This document shows positions 1 through 13,800 of a DNA stretch of 64,000 nt, piece by piece. Source of the stretch: Cladopsammia gracilis. Lineage: Eukaryota; Cnidaria; Anthozoa; Scleractinia; Dendrophylliidae. The stretch covers positions 1,096,001 to 1,160,000 of the forward strand of contig JAJGOT010000010.1 of assembly GCA_022457155.1 (NCBI GenBank). Direction: 5' to 3'. The notes below the pieces were generated by a model. It had not been told where the DNA came from and ran no database searches. It saw only the letters and a list, made by a program, of their open reading frames with translations. The translations under genes and the position numbers were made by a program. The stretch's first letter is position 1. Each line of letters begins with the position of its first letter.

Positions 1-426
1 TCAATTATTTATGCTTTCTTGAAAAAATATGAGTACATACTACGGTATTTAATGAGAATAATAGGCAAATTTTAGGAATAATCTGGGGAATAACAGGGGG
101 TTACAGAAAGCATACAGGAATAGAATAATAGGCACAAAAAGAAGAATAATGTACCGGTCCCTAAACCACCGTCGCGCTTATAATTTTCTTTGTTTCAAGA
201 AACTTAATGAATTATTAATGAGTTTGTGAAATTAACGCGAATGTTTGAAATTCGTGTCAATTTCATTGTAGCGTTTATTTCCTCTAATAAGGTATTCTCG
301 GGCCATCTACCTCTGTTATGATTGGCTAGCGTTATTACATTGGTGTTAGTTTTTCGACGCTTAGCTGAAAACTGGTGTTTTTTCCCCTCCAAAATGCTTA
401 TAGGTGTTCATGTTTATAATCAACAG

Positions 427-480
427 GGTTCACCTGGTTTCCAAGGCGATGATGGCGGCGAAGGCGACGTTGGAGCTAAG
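427..480 (+). CDS. Collagen exon a, 54 bp Gly-X-Y
   Basis: Six Gly-X-Y triplets beginning GSPGFQ and ending GAK, between an acceptor (caacag) and a weak donor (gttcgt). The length and phase match the next three exons. Confidence 0.85.
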
Positions 481-3400
481 GTTCGTTTTAATTACCTTTT
501 GGTATGAGTAGAAAGTTAGTTTCACAGTGAACAAAATATTTCGTGGACTGGTCTCTATGGATTTGTCGAAGGCTTTTGATACCTTAACTCCAAACTAATC
601 GTTTTGAAATTGAAAGAATACGGAGCTGACGAAGCAATAACTACCCTGATAAAAGATTATTTATCAAATCAATTCCAAAGAGTGAGACTGGGAGACACAC
701 TTTCGAACTGGCAATCAATATCTAAGGGTGTCCCACAGGGATCCATTCTTGGCCCCCTATTATTCAACATCTTTATGAATGATCTTTCTTACGTTATTGA
801 GAAGAGTACCGCCACTGTCCACTTATGCTGAAGATACACAGATCTTTTATGCAGACGATGACTTCTGTAGAGTTGAAGAAACTATTAACAATGATCTCGT
901 TAGTGCTGATAAATGGTTTGTTCAAAACAGAATGAAGGGGAACAGGTCAAAATACCAGGCGATGGTGTTGGGTAAAAACAAAGGAACTGAGCTGTAATAA
1001 CACGAGACTCAGTGTAGAAAACGAACCGACCTACGTTCAAACTCACATCTCAAGAACGAATGCTAATCTAACCGATGCAGCGTAATTTGCACTTAAATTG
1101 ACGCGTGCATATTTGTAACATGCATAATTAAACACATATTATAACATGAGCTAGTGTTTAAGTGTGACGAGTCACAAGTTCCCATATCCAACACAATGGA
1201 ACTTCTTGGCGTAACAATTAATGACAAATTGAATTTCGAAAACCACATCGCTAAAATATGTAGTCAGTCAGTCAACAGATCGCTGTACCAACAAGAGGCT
1301 ACACTGGTAGCCTATACTCAGAACGTTTTATGGTTCATTTTTAAACGGGTCACGCACCCCTCCCCCCTCAACGAATTTGCGTGACATACTCAAGAACACG
1401 CCGAGACACGTTTTAATGCGCTATAATCTACACATCGTTGCACACAAAATGGGAAATTTCAAACAAATCAAACTGTTTGATTTTGAATAAATCGCTAAAA
1501 CATTTTTTAACATGTGTTTTTCATGTTTGAAATATAAGCGGTCAAAACATTTCATAGGTCTCACATCGATTCGATTGGAGGACGTCATTACAGCGAGGAT
1601 GTTTTTGTAAACATGCAATAAGATACTCACATGTGAGACCGCTTTCTAGAATTAATAGTTTTACGAACCAAGTAATGGCGGACGGGGTTTTGACGGTTTT
1701 CAGCCAGCTATTTCCAGGCTCAGTAACATTTTATCGTTCTGAATTATAGCGATTTGTGTAATTAGGAACTCGTTGAATGAATTGAAGTAAAAAAAAGTCG
1801 AAAAGAAAAACAAAATTTTTTAAGATAGACGCCATAATGGTCTGAATGAACATTTCTCCCAATAAATTTTGTTCATAAGGGAGGTTTTCTTTTTTCAGGG
1901 GAAGGGATTAATTAGTTTATTGTATTATACGGTAAAGTACTCTACTGGCGGAACAAAGCAAGAAAGAAAACTAATCAAAAATTAATTTATTGGTTTTTAT
2001 TTTGGTAGGGTGATTTTGGTTTTACTGGTGAATCCGGAAAGACAGGACCTCCTGGAGCTGAGGTAAATTGATCGAAGATTAACTATATTCCACCGCCACT
2101 ACTTTCGCAATATTGTTGATAAACAAACAGCATCGTAGCAACTTGCTTCTTAACTGCTTTCCGATTTCAATAGTCACAGTGATTGTTTAAGTTGCTCGAG
2201 GTCTCACTGTGTGTACTTAATTGATTGAGCACGAAAAGAAATGCAAATGTTACTAGCAAAAGTACTATCGAAGCAGTTTCATTTGAATGGTCAAACCACA
2301 GGATTTCGTCAACAGACTCAAAACTTAGAACTACACTACATGTCTCCATAATTGACTCGGGGAGCGAAAGGGTTAAGGTGTATATATTTTATTGTTTTTA
2401 TTTTCGTTACTGATAATAAATTGATTTTTTTAGGGTGAGGGCGGTGATGTTGGTCAGAATGGAACAACGGGCCCCAAAGGACCTAAGGTATATCATCGTG
2501 TTCGAAGAACGCAATCCTAATTTCGTGTTGGTTTCCCTGTGCAATATGGAAATTCCGAATCCCGAATCCGAACCCGAATTGCACAGAAGTCGCCACCAGT
2601 TTACAAAAATCGATGTGTTACTGTATTTCATGTTCTTAATCTTTTCAATTGCATGCTATACGTCAATTTTGTACTTATGTTATTTTTTGGTTTTGATAGG
2701 GTGGTAGAGGATCTGCCGGCCCTCCAGGAGCACATGGAGACCCTGGGCCAGAGGTGTGTTCTTTCAGTTTGTTACATCATGTATACAGCTATTTCAATTA
2801 ACGTTGTCGGATGAAAGCTTAAAGCCAAGACCGCAAGGTAGTATGGTAGTAAGGTAGAAAGGCAATTCACAACTACCCATACTACCTTACGGTCTTGGCT
2901 TTGAGCTTTAGGATCCGACAACGTTAATTGAAATAGCTGTATTATTATCATACCGTAACAAAATACTCCCCCCATCCCAACCCCCCACTGCGATAAATTA
3001 ACATTTTACTGGACAACAGGTACTGAAGGCTTTGTGTACAATTCATTCCTTTTCTGCAACTTATCAGTTTTTTTCTTCTTGTTTTAAACAAGCCCACCCT
3101 CCCCCCTCCCCCCTCCCCCCCCCCCCCCCAACCCGGCCTATTAATTTTGTAAGGGATGCATGGGCGGTAGTTGATCTTTTCCCGTGTTCTTCTCGTGTTT
3201 TGCTCGCTGACTAAAATATGAGTGTTGCATGGTGAAGCAGTGACTCCAAATTACAAAGGCTTTATTGAAGTCCATATGGAAGATCTGAATGCTGGGGCAA
3301 ACACCGGACTGCCAAAAATTACATACATGTTGTATTTAACAGTCGTTTTACTTGTTGTTATATAGCTGGAGACTTCGTCTCGGGAAACATCGAGATTCTC

Positions 3401-6400
3401 GAGAAACGGAATTCACTGTTTCCCTCGGGACCAGTCATTAAGTGTTTATTGTTGTTATTGTTCAGGGACAAACTGGACTTCAAGGTGACCCGGGATCTCA
3501 GGTATGGAGTTTTATTCATGGAACATTGTACAAGGAATCAAGCAGCCATTCAAACATTCGTTCTTCAATTTCTCGACTTTTTTCCAGTCACTAAATGACC
3601 AATCTGTGAAAGCTGGAAAATGGTCACGAGCATGCACGAGTTTGTTATAAGTTCCATAATATTTTATTGTTTACATGTATTTATTCATTTATTTATTCAG
3701 GAAAACTTGGGTTAGCATAAATGTAGCTAATTAAAATAGAGCCAATACTACAACTGATAAGAGATGAGCTCGAAACAAAAAATACAAGTACAATTAATTT
3801 ATTGTCCAGTTATATAGCTGGAGTAATATTACCTCTACTTAATAAACTTATCTCTATGTTTCTATGTTCCTATTACATTTACTGTCAGTGGAAATGTTTT
3901 ACAAGTACCGTATTTTCTCAATTAAACGCCGGGTATAATAGAGGAAGTTGTAAGTAAGCCCCTCAAACGTTTATTTGTGGTATAATAAACTTAATATTTA
4001 AGGGCAAGGTACACGGCTGCCAAGAAAAACGAATAATAACCCTTTCTTAAAAAATGGCGGGCGAGAAAAACTGCCGATTCAAAGAAACGCCGGGTCCACT
4101 AGGCCAAGTTTGAAATAAACGCCGGGGGCGTTTAATTGAGAAAATACGGTAGATGTTAAAACTATGGTTAAACTATTTAGATAATGTACAGAATAATAAG
4201 ACAAGAAAATACGCGATAAAAATAAATGCGAATAATATAAAAAATTACAGAATAAAATGATTTGGAAATACATTTCCAATGAAAGTTTCTAAAAGTATCC
4301 AGTTAGTCCATTTTCCTCCTGGAGGGGGGTAACCTGTTCCAAGCTTGATAAGCAGTCACAGTAAATGTTCTTTCTCCTTCAGTTTGGCGCTTGACAACTG
4401 GACGAATTCTGTTATAGTTGGCATAATTATCTAGTTTGCCATGAATGTATCTCGCTAGTATAAGTAAAGTTATAGACCCGTTGTGGATAAAATGTGACTT
4501 GTTTTCTTGTCTTTTTTTTTCAGGGTGAACGTGGTCGACCGGTAGGTATTTTTAAGAGCAATTGTGTTGACGTTTGATTATCTGAAAACAAGTATTTAAG
4601 AGCTTCTTTTTTTTCCTTCTAACAAATATTTTCTCTTTCTTCCCTTCTCTTAGGGTAACGATGGAGCAGTTGTAAGTGTAATTTTAACATACTTGCACGC
4701 TTTTGTTTCAGCCATACTTCTATTTTGTTGAACGGAAACTCAAAAACGTCATTTACTATCAGAAAAACGAGAGATACCAAAAACACACCTAGAACCACAG
4801 GGTCCAGAGGAGCTCTATTTGATCGTACAAGAAGTTATTTTCTTCGAATCGTCGCCGTCTTGAAAGTTAAACTGATTGCGTTACACAAAATACGTGCCGT
4901 AGGCCAAATTTATACGGGCTCAATTATCTTAAGAAAGCGAAGCTTTCCGAACGAGGCACGAAGTGCCGAGAGAAAAGAAAGGATTCGTTTCTTCGCTGCA
5001 CACCAACTTCGCAGCTTTCGAGCCCGTAGTAATTTGGCCCGCGTAACGTAATCAGTTTAACTTTTAAGACGGCGAAGATTCGAAGAAAATAGCGTCTTGT
5101 ACGATCAAATAGAGCTCCTCTTTTTCCTTGTTAACAATGGACAGAAACAAATTACTCACTTGATTACTGTCCTGAAAAAAAAGCAGTTTTGTTTACCCGA
5201 GAATTTCGTCTGGCGAAAAATCAGGACAGTAGACGTTTTTAAAAACGAACTTTAATTTTTAAATTTATGTGGTCTATACAGGCTTCACTTATATATAGTC
5301 TCTACCACGTAACAAGAAACAAGCAATAACAGCGCGTGTTAGGTTACCTATAACAATTGACTCTGATTCGAATTCCAGGGACCCCCCGGCCCTCCCGGAT
5401 TGGTAGGACCTCAGGTATGAATTCTTTATATAAAGCTGTATAACGTGTGATATTCTGGGTTAGTATAACCTGAGCAAAAGTCTTTGGTCCATGGTATTAT
5501 TGGCTCAATTTATACTAGAGACCAAACGGATAATTCGTCTTAGGCTAGTTCGTCTGTCAGAACGTCTTGAAGACGGATTTATATGTAGACGGAAAACAAA
5601 GACGGATTTTTACTTGGTTTTCACAGTAGAGGTACTGGTTTCTAATTGTTCGCAAGGTTTCTTGGGATGCCCATTTCCTCTCCCCAGTCCTTTACTAGGA
5701 AGCTTCAATGGATGCCCATTTCCTCCCCCCAGTCCTTCACTAGGAAGCTTCAATGGATGCCCATTTGATCTCCCCAGTCCTTCACTAGGAAGCTTCTATG
5801 GATGCCCGTTTCCTCTTCCCAGTCCTTAACTAGGAAGCTTCAATGGATGCCCGTTTCCTCTCCCCAGTACTTCACTAGGAAGCTTCAATGGATGCCCGTT
5901 TCCTCTCCCCAGTACTTCACTAGGAAGCTTCAATGGATGCCCATTTCCTCCCCCCAGTCCTTCACTAGGAAGCTTCAATGGATGCCCATTTGATCTCCCC
6001 AGTCCTTCACTAGGAAGCTTCTATGGATGCCCGTTTCCTCTTCCCAGTCCTTAACTAGGAAGCTTCAATGGATGCCCATTTCCTCTCCCCAGTCCTTCAC
6101 TAGGAAGCTTCAATGGATGCCCATTTCCTCTCCCTAGTCCTTTACTAGGAAGCTTCAATGGATGCCCATTTCCTCTCCCCAGTACTTCACTAGGAAGCTT
6201 CAATGGATGCCCATTTCCTCTCCCCAGTCCTTCACTAGGAAGCTTCAATGGATGCCCATTTCCTCTCCCCAGTCCTTCACTAGGAAGCTTCAATGGATGC
6301 CCATTTCCTCTCCCTAGTCCTTTACTAGGAAGCTTCAATGGATGCCCGTTTCCTCTCCCCAGTACTTCACTAGGAAGCTTCAATGGATGCCCATTTCCTC

Positions 6401-9400
6401 TCCCTAGTCCTTCACTAGGAAGCTTCAATGGATGCCCATTTCCTCTCCCTAGTCCTTTACTAGGAAGCTTCAATGGATGCCCATTTCCTCTCCCTAGTCC
6501 TTCACTAGGAAGCTTCAATGGATGCCCATTTCCTCTCCCTAGTCCTTTACTAGGAAGCTTCAATGGATGCCCATTTCCTCTCCCTAGTCCTTTACTAGGA
6601 AGCTTCAATGGATGCCCATTTCCTCTCCCTAGTCCTTCACTAGGAAGCTTCAATGGATGCCCATTTCCTCTCCCTAGTCCTTTACTAGGAAGCTTCAATG
6701 GATGCCCATTTCCTCTCCCTAGTCCTTTACTAGGAAGGATTCGTCTTTGATTTATTGGTCCTAATTCGTCTGAAAATTTATATTTAGACACCTGAGTTAT
6801 TCATCTCACGGATAATTCGTCTGTTATACAAATTGCGCTATTGTCTGTCTCTGGATGTTGTTTTGATTGGTCAGTTAAGAGCGTTGTGCACTATTACTAA
6901 AGATAGATAGACCCCCTACGTTACCAAGACAAAGTTTGCTGTCAGCTGCAAAATAAGCCATGTCACTTAATTAAGAGGGAAGTGGTGTTGCGTGACGTTG
7001 TTGTTGGTATTGTTGTGAGAGATGTGTTGCGTGACTTTGTTGTTGGTATTGTTGTGAGGGAAGAGGTTTAGCGTGACGTTGTTGTTGGTATTGTTTTGAG
7101 AGAAAAGGTGTTGCATGATGTTGTTGGTGGTATTGTTGTGAGAGAAGGGGTGTTTCGTGACATTGTTTGTATTGTGAGAGAAGAGGTGTTGCGTGATGTT
7201 GTTGTTGGTATTGTTGTGAGAGAAGAGGTGTTGCGTGACGTTCAAAGTACAGCTGAGTAGGAGCACTTCTCACCAATTTGTTTTTATTTTGTGTGCTTTG
7301 CAGGGACCACCAGGACTAGTTCTCCGTAGCGCGGTAAGTTCGCAAGGTCCGAACGTTGTCAATATGAAAACAAGAACATTATAAAAACAAATAGCACCAA
7401 ATGGAACGTCCTGCTCAATAGTTTTCACTTGAATGGTCTAGGATTTCATCCACAGACTAAAAAGTTAGAACCACCTTGTACAGCATAATAAACAGTACCA
7501 CAGGAAAGTACTGCTCAGTAGCTTTCATTTGAATGGTTACACTTTAGGATTTCATCCACAGACTTTGAAGTTAGAACCACCTTGTACAGTGTAATAAACA
7601 GTTACCACAGGAAAGAACTGCTCAAAAGTTTTTATTTAAATGGGAACTGGTAGATGGCTCACTGGATACAGCCATATTTGCTACCAACGGAGATGGAATT
7701 CATATAAAGCATAATTTGAGTGGGGCTGATTAGTTGCACTGTAGACACAAATGTGAGGGTGAGCCCTCAAGTTTGTCAGCGGTAACACAAAATAAAGGCT
7801 TGTGTAAAATTGTCACCAAGAAGCTGATATTTCTCTAAAATTCTACCAAATTTTACTCTTTGTCTAAAATTCCCGAGATTTTCTAAAATTATTTTCGGTG
7901 TCTAAAATTCTAAAAAAAATTCGGGTATTTTGTAAGCGTAAACTCCTGGGGACGGGAAGAAGAGAGCCTGGGGACAGGTTGACTTGTTGTATTGTTAGAG
8001 CGGTATTCAATTGAGTGTCAAAAACAATTTGGTTATGCATTGCTACTCTTGGTGTCGCGCCACTTTCTCAGCCAATCAAAGATAAAAACAAAACCAATTT
8101 TAACTTGCTTGCACGCGTTTTCCTGCGCTTGGCTTTGGCGACATGTATTAGCTTCGTGATCTGATTGGTTCATTGGATTGTCTGTGCCTGTTTTGATTGG
8201 TTCATTGGATTGTCTGTGTCTGTTGTGTTTACCCAGAGTAATAAGTTTGGTTTGGGTTTTGCTTTTAAGACAATCAATTGAAAACTGATAAATGTTGAGC
8301 CACGTAGCACTGGTGATATAAGCAAGGAATCAGAGAATTAACTCTGTGTGTAAATTATAGTGCTAAGGTAAACCCATAAATTTCCCTGTACTGAGCGTAA
8401 GCCCTAGTAAGGAAATGAGGGACCACACGAGGGAAAGAAAAAAAATCTTTGACCTCGGTGGGATTCGAACCCACGACCTCCGGATTAGATCTTCCGTCGC
8501 TCTACCGTTTGAGCCACGAGGCCGTACGGGAGCAGATCGTGGGTAATAAGGTGGTAACTCGTGGCAATGAGAATGTGAAGGGTACAAATAAATGTTGAGC
8601 CACGTAGCACTGGTGATACAAGCAAGGAATCAGAGAATTAACTCTGTGTGTAAACTCTGGGTTTACCTTAGCACTATAATTTACACAGAGTTAATTCTCT
8701 GATTCCTCAATTGAAAACTGCTCTTACTGTAATCAACATTTGTTGTTATTACAGTGACTATCTCCCTGAACTTCTGGGTTATATGTATAGTTATTTTTGT
8801 TTATTTATTTATTTAATATATTTTTTATTTTGTATCCTTCGTAGCTCGACAGTCTCGGTTCTGGTGACAAGGGACCTGCTCCTGATCTCGGAGGACGGAG
8901 ATTGTATTCCAGCAAGGTAAATGCTTTGCTTTCGCTTTTTGTTGCAAAACTGAACCATTTCCAGTTCTTCCTTTCAACTTGGCATATTGATGACACCCGC
9001 TTTCCATATCTTCCAAAAAACAAGAGGCTACGCGTAGCTTGTACTCGTGCCGTTCAAAATACAGGTGATTTCTAACAGGTATGGTCCCGAACATTTTGAA
9101 TCAAAGGGGATTCTAGGGCTGTTTGTCGATGAAGTTGCCTTGACAGCAACAATTTGTGTGTGTAATGTACGTTACTCGAGGGCAAACGCTTACCAAAAAC
9201 AGCAACAAACAATAAAACCCAAATTTGTTTCGCTTTTGCTTGCAAAACGAAGCCGATCACACGGAATCCCAAGTATCGTGGGCTCACAATTTTCTCGCAG
9301 TGCATGCGTGCGTATTCTTGTACCTAACGCAATGCACAAAAGTAGATACGAAAACACGGAGAAAAAAAGAGAAACGGAAGGCAAATCTTAACTCGTTGCC

Positions 9401-10774
9401 GTACCGGCACGAGTGAAAAACACGCAGCAGCAAAAATGATATTGGTAATGTCCCCAACGAAGCGCTTATTCCGAGTGTCGAACAGGCTTACATCCCGACA
9501 ATCTGTAAGGTTTCACTGACATTAGCATTATATATCAGTGTTTTTTTTGTTATTGGTTTGAGAAGAAAAGAATAGTAACGTTTTATTCCAAAATGTTGTT
9601 TTTTAATGCTTTTTTTTTTTACTAAGCGCCTTCCTCGAAAAAATGCCGCCCTAAAAAAGTCGCAAAAATTTAAAAAAACGCCTGACACTTTCGAATACTG
9701 AAATAACGTAAACAGTATTTATACGGACACAACATTGGTGGGCTATGTTGTAGCGAATAAGCTCATGTCATGGGCATTTTGGCGTGTTTTTTTTTTTTTC
9801 GTCAAAACTATCCCAAATTAAAACCAAATACGTTTGTCAGACCAGGGCTCGAAATTAAAAAAAAAGTTCAGTCGCCATTTTGCGACTAGATACGAAAATC
9901 AAGTCGCAAGTTCACCAATTTTAGTCGCAAAACTAAGTAGCAACAATTAGTTAAAAAATAACTTTGACTAACAAATGATTAACAAGACTCTGATTTTATT
10001 ACTTCAACATCTTTCACGTTATCTCTAATGATGACTGTACATGTACAGAACGAAACATGCAATACTATAAACTTGGCCGCCACAATCGTAACAATCAAGA
10101 CATTTTTCTCGATCTTAAAACTAGTGTACAACTCAAAATTATATTTTTTGGTGAAATTAGCTTCCAGAAAGGATACAGTCTTAGAACATATCCACTTAAA
10201 CGTCCGTCACCGTTGCGAAATTGATGATACTTTGGCCGATTCTATCTGGCCGCGGTCGGCCGCGATGACAGCTCTAATCCAGCGTTTTAATAAACAAAAA
10301 TATGAGCCTGCAATACATATGAATAAGAAACCGCTGCAATGGCGGCCGCGATCGAGGGAATAGCGTTGCGTCGTAACATTGCGGGTAAATTACGAACAAT
10401 TTTACCCCATATCTTCAAATTTCTACGATAATCAAGGCACACAACAATATATATATTTTAATTTTTTTATTTATTTCGGCAAAAATAGTGGCAAAGTAGC
10501 GACTGCTAGGCTTTTTATTTCGTTATTGGCCAAGGCGAAAACTACTCGCAAATTTGCGACTCCTCTGGAAGTTTTAGTCGCAAACGCAAAAATTAAGTCG
10601 CAAATGCGACCGTATTGGTCGCAATTTCGAGCCCTGCAGACGCGAAATGCTTATAGAACACAAGAAGAAGATATCAAGGGAATTTTTGAAGAGATAATAA
10701 ATCATAATAAGAGTTTTCCAAGCAACAAGGCGATAAATTTGAAAAAAATGGGTTGTAACCATTTCCATCCTTAA

Positions 10775-10811
<37 letters not shown>

Positions 10812-13800
10812 TACTCCATTTTTTATTATTACATACGTTTTTTGAAGTTAACAAGATAAGAAAAAAAAGTTCCCACACACAAAATGCCATGTGTGTGCAA
10901 CAGAATGCGACAGCACTTTATTGCTTTATAAACACTTACAGAGTATGTATGTACTTACAGAGTATGTATGAAAACTTGCTCTTACAAAACCAAAAAACTT
11001 CAATGACACTAAATACCTATGTCAAGGGCTGGGAGGGTGGGAAAGCTGTTGCACATATGGCAAGAAACAAAAACTGAGTCACATGTCAAAGCGTGACACC
11101 TGATATCCCGACTCGTACCAGACCCTCATTCAGTGTGTGAGAACTTCATTTCTTGTCTCTTTCGCAAGATCAGCCGGCAAGAAAACCACAATGCTGAAGG
11201 GCTGGTCATCTGCAGCCCAAGACACTTATTTTTACTTTTAGAGCATTAGTAATTAGCATTAATAATTAATTAATAATTAGTAATTAAAGCATTAGCAATT
11301 TTAAAAAAACTGGATCATTATTTTTCGGTATCCACCGATATAAATATGTCTTTTGCTTTTTTCGCTTCTTTAATGTTATAGTTAACAATATTTTAATGTT
11401 TGTAGCGATCATCTGGATCGGCACCGAAGAATAATGAAGCAGAATTGCACATGATCACGGTATTGCTTTTACTGTTGTTATTTTCCTGTGATTTATATTT
11501 TAATAACTTCTTAGTAATTGATAAAATATCTGCAGAGATCGATGGTACAGTATAGCTGTTCTGTGTTAGGATTAAACGTTCATTTATTTCGTATTTTCTT
11601 TATAAATTAGTAGGTGGCGAGGCTCCCGGTGAGCCATTGTAAATAAGCTAATTCGGAGTTCTAAAAAACATGTGCGCGCGTCGGGATAAAAACAAGCATT
11701 AATCAAAAATACAATACTTTATAGAATTCAAATTCAACAATAATCTCGGGATAAAAACGCAAGCCCACTGAACCTGCTACAGCTCAGAAGGAGATCGGAC
11801 ACCTTATTGAGATTTATATAACGTCAATAAATTTTTAAAAAAGAAAAAAAGAAAATCTAAAATCCCCACTCAGGATTGAACCTGTGACCTCAGCTTGACT
11901 TAGGCTTACATAACCTACCGTACCAGAGTACCACCTAGCTTCTCGGGTCGTTTAGGTTTAAACTGCTAACCCTAACCAGTTATTCCGTTATATATTTTCA
12001 TTAAGGTGTCCGACCTCCTTCTGAGCTATAGCATTTAGACTCTACCTTGTAAATATCCATACAGTTCTGCTGCGGATATTTTTTATGACTTATAAAAGAA
12101 CAATACTAGCGATGAAGCTTATGAGCATCCTGTCTCAGTATAGCTTTTCTGTATCAGGATTTGCAAACCTTAATATTAAATTTTAATTTCTTATGTAGTT
12201 TCCTTATGAATTTTTTTATCCTACCGAAAACAAAAGACGTTAAATTTTCCAATGTTACTAAAGTTCAAGGTGATATTTTACTTTAAAAAAAAAACACTCC
12301 GGAAACAATTAAAACTTTCGACCTCGGTCAATTGTTCTTTCATTTCATTCACTTATAGTATTTTCTGAAATACTATACAATTTACCTTAAAGAAGCTATG
12401 TCGTGGCGATTTTTACGTTTTCGGGTCATAACTGCAAAGTACCTTTGTCGTACACGAAATGCTTATAGAACACTAAGAGGAAAATATAATGTGAATTTTC
12501 GAAGAGAGAGGCAACTATAATCAGAGTTTTAGGACCGTCTTTTAGCAAGTTTTCCCAGGCACAGGCAGACTCAAAAGTTAGAACAAATGGTACCATGCAA
12601 AAATACTACTGAAGAGGTTTCATTTGAATGGTCACATCATAGGATTTCATCCACAGACTCAAAAGTTAGAACAAATGGTACCATGCAAAAGTACTGCTGA
12701 AGAGGTTTTATTTGAATGGTCACACCATAGGATTTCGTCAACAGACTCACAAGTTAGAACAAATGGTACCATGCAAAAGTACTGCAGAAGAGGTTTCATT
12801 TGAATGGTCACACCATAGGATTTCGTCGACAGACTCAAAAGTTAGAACAAATGGTACCATGCAAAAGTACTGCAGAAGAGGTTTCATTGAATGGTCACAC
12901 CATAGGATTTCATCCACAGACTCAAAAGTTAGAACAAATGGTACCATGCAAAAGTACTGCTGAAGAGGTTTCATTTGAATGGTCACCCCATAGGATTTCG
13001 TCAACAGACTCAAAAGTTAGAACAAATTGTACCATGCAAAAGTACTGCTGAAGAGGTTTCATTTAAATGGTCACACCATAGGATTTCATCCACAGACTCA
13101 AAAGTTAGAACAAATGGTACCATGCAAAAGTACTGCTGAAGAGGTTTAATTTGAATGGTCACACCATAGGATTTTTTCCACAGACTCAAAAGTTAGAACC
13201 ACACTTCATGTCTCCATTATTGACTCTGGGAGTGAAAGGGTTAAGAACATCGTGAGGACGTTTATAAATAAATATATAAATAAAGAAATAAATAAGGACG
13301 TTCACCTCAAGTAAAAAGTTAGACGTTATATATAAAAAGAGAGTGTATTACTGACTGCTGCTTATTTATTGTTCCCTCAGAATGAGCAAGTTCTTCACCT
13401 CGTGGATAGGAAAATAGACAGTTACAAAGCTCAGATGGGTAACCAAGAGCATCCCGCACGATCGTGTAGAGACATTCAGCTGGATCATCCTGATTACCAG
13501 AGTGGTTTGTAGCTTGTTTTACTGGTTTTTCGGTATCGCTACATAGTAACATTTTATAGGCGAATCTTGGTTTACAATTATATACATATATCAAAAGGTG
13601 TTTTATGTAGTATATCAAACATGAGACACAGTGTTTCATCAGATTTTCATACACCGTAAAGTGGCTTGAAGAAACGAGGCGCAGCTGTGTTTTTTTAACC
13701 CACTTCAAGGTGTTTGGAAATCTGATGAAATACTGTGTCGAATGTTTGACATTACTTCTCAAACAAAATGATTTTAGAAGGAGAAATTGAGGATGCAAAA

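Noticed and set aside
850..864. A YADD tetrapeptide in the LINE fragment taken as the RT active site
   Set aside because: By alignment the catalytic position is the YAED ten residues upstream; the later YADD falls where related elements have unrelated residues.
6051..6791. 246-codon open frame on the - strand with a 15-residue repeat
   Set aside because: It is the complement of a 45-bp minisatellite; both strands stay open because the unit is a multiple of three. No promoter or splice context.
6967..7276. Asn/Thr/His-rich frames of about 100 codons on the - strand
   Set aside because: Minisatellite translation; two frames are open at once.
12712..13051. Overlapping open frames on both strands
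   Set aside because: Products of the 88-bp tandem array; the frame shifts from unit to unit.
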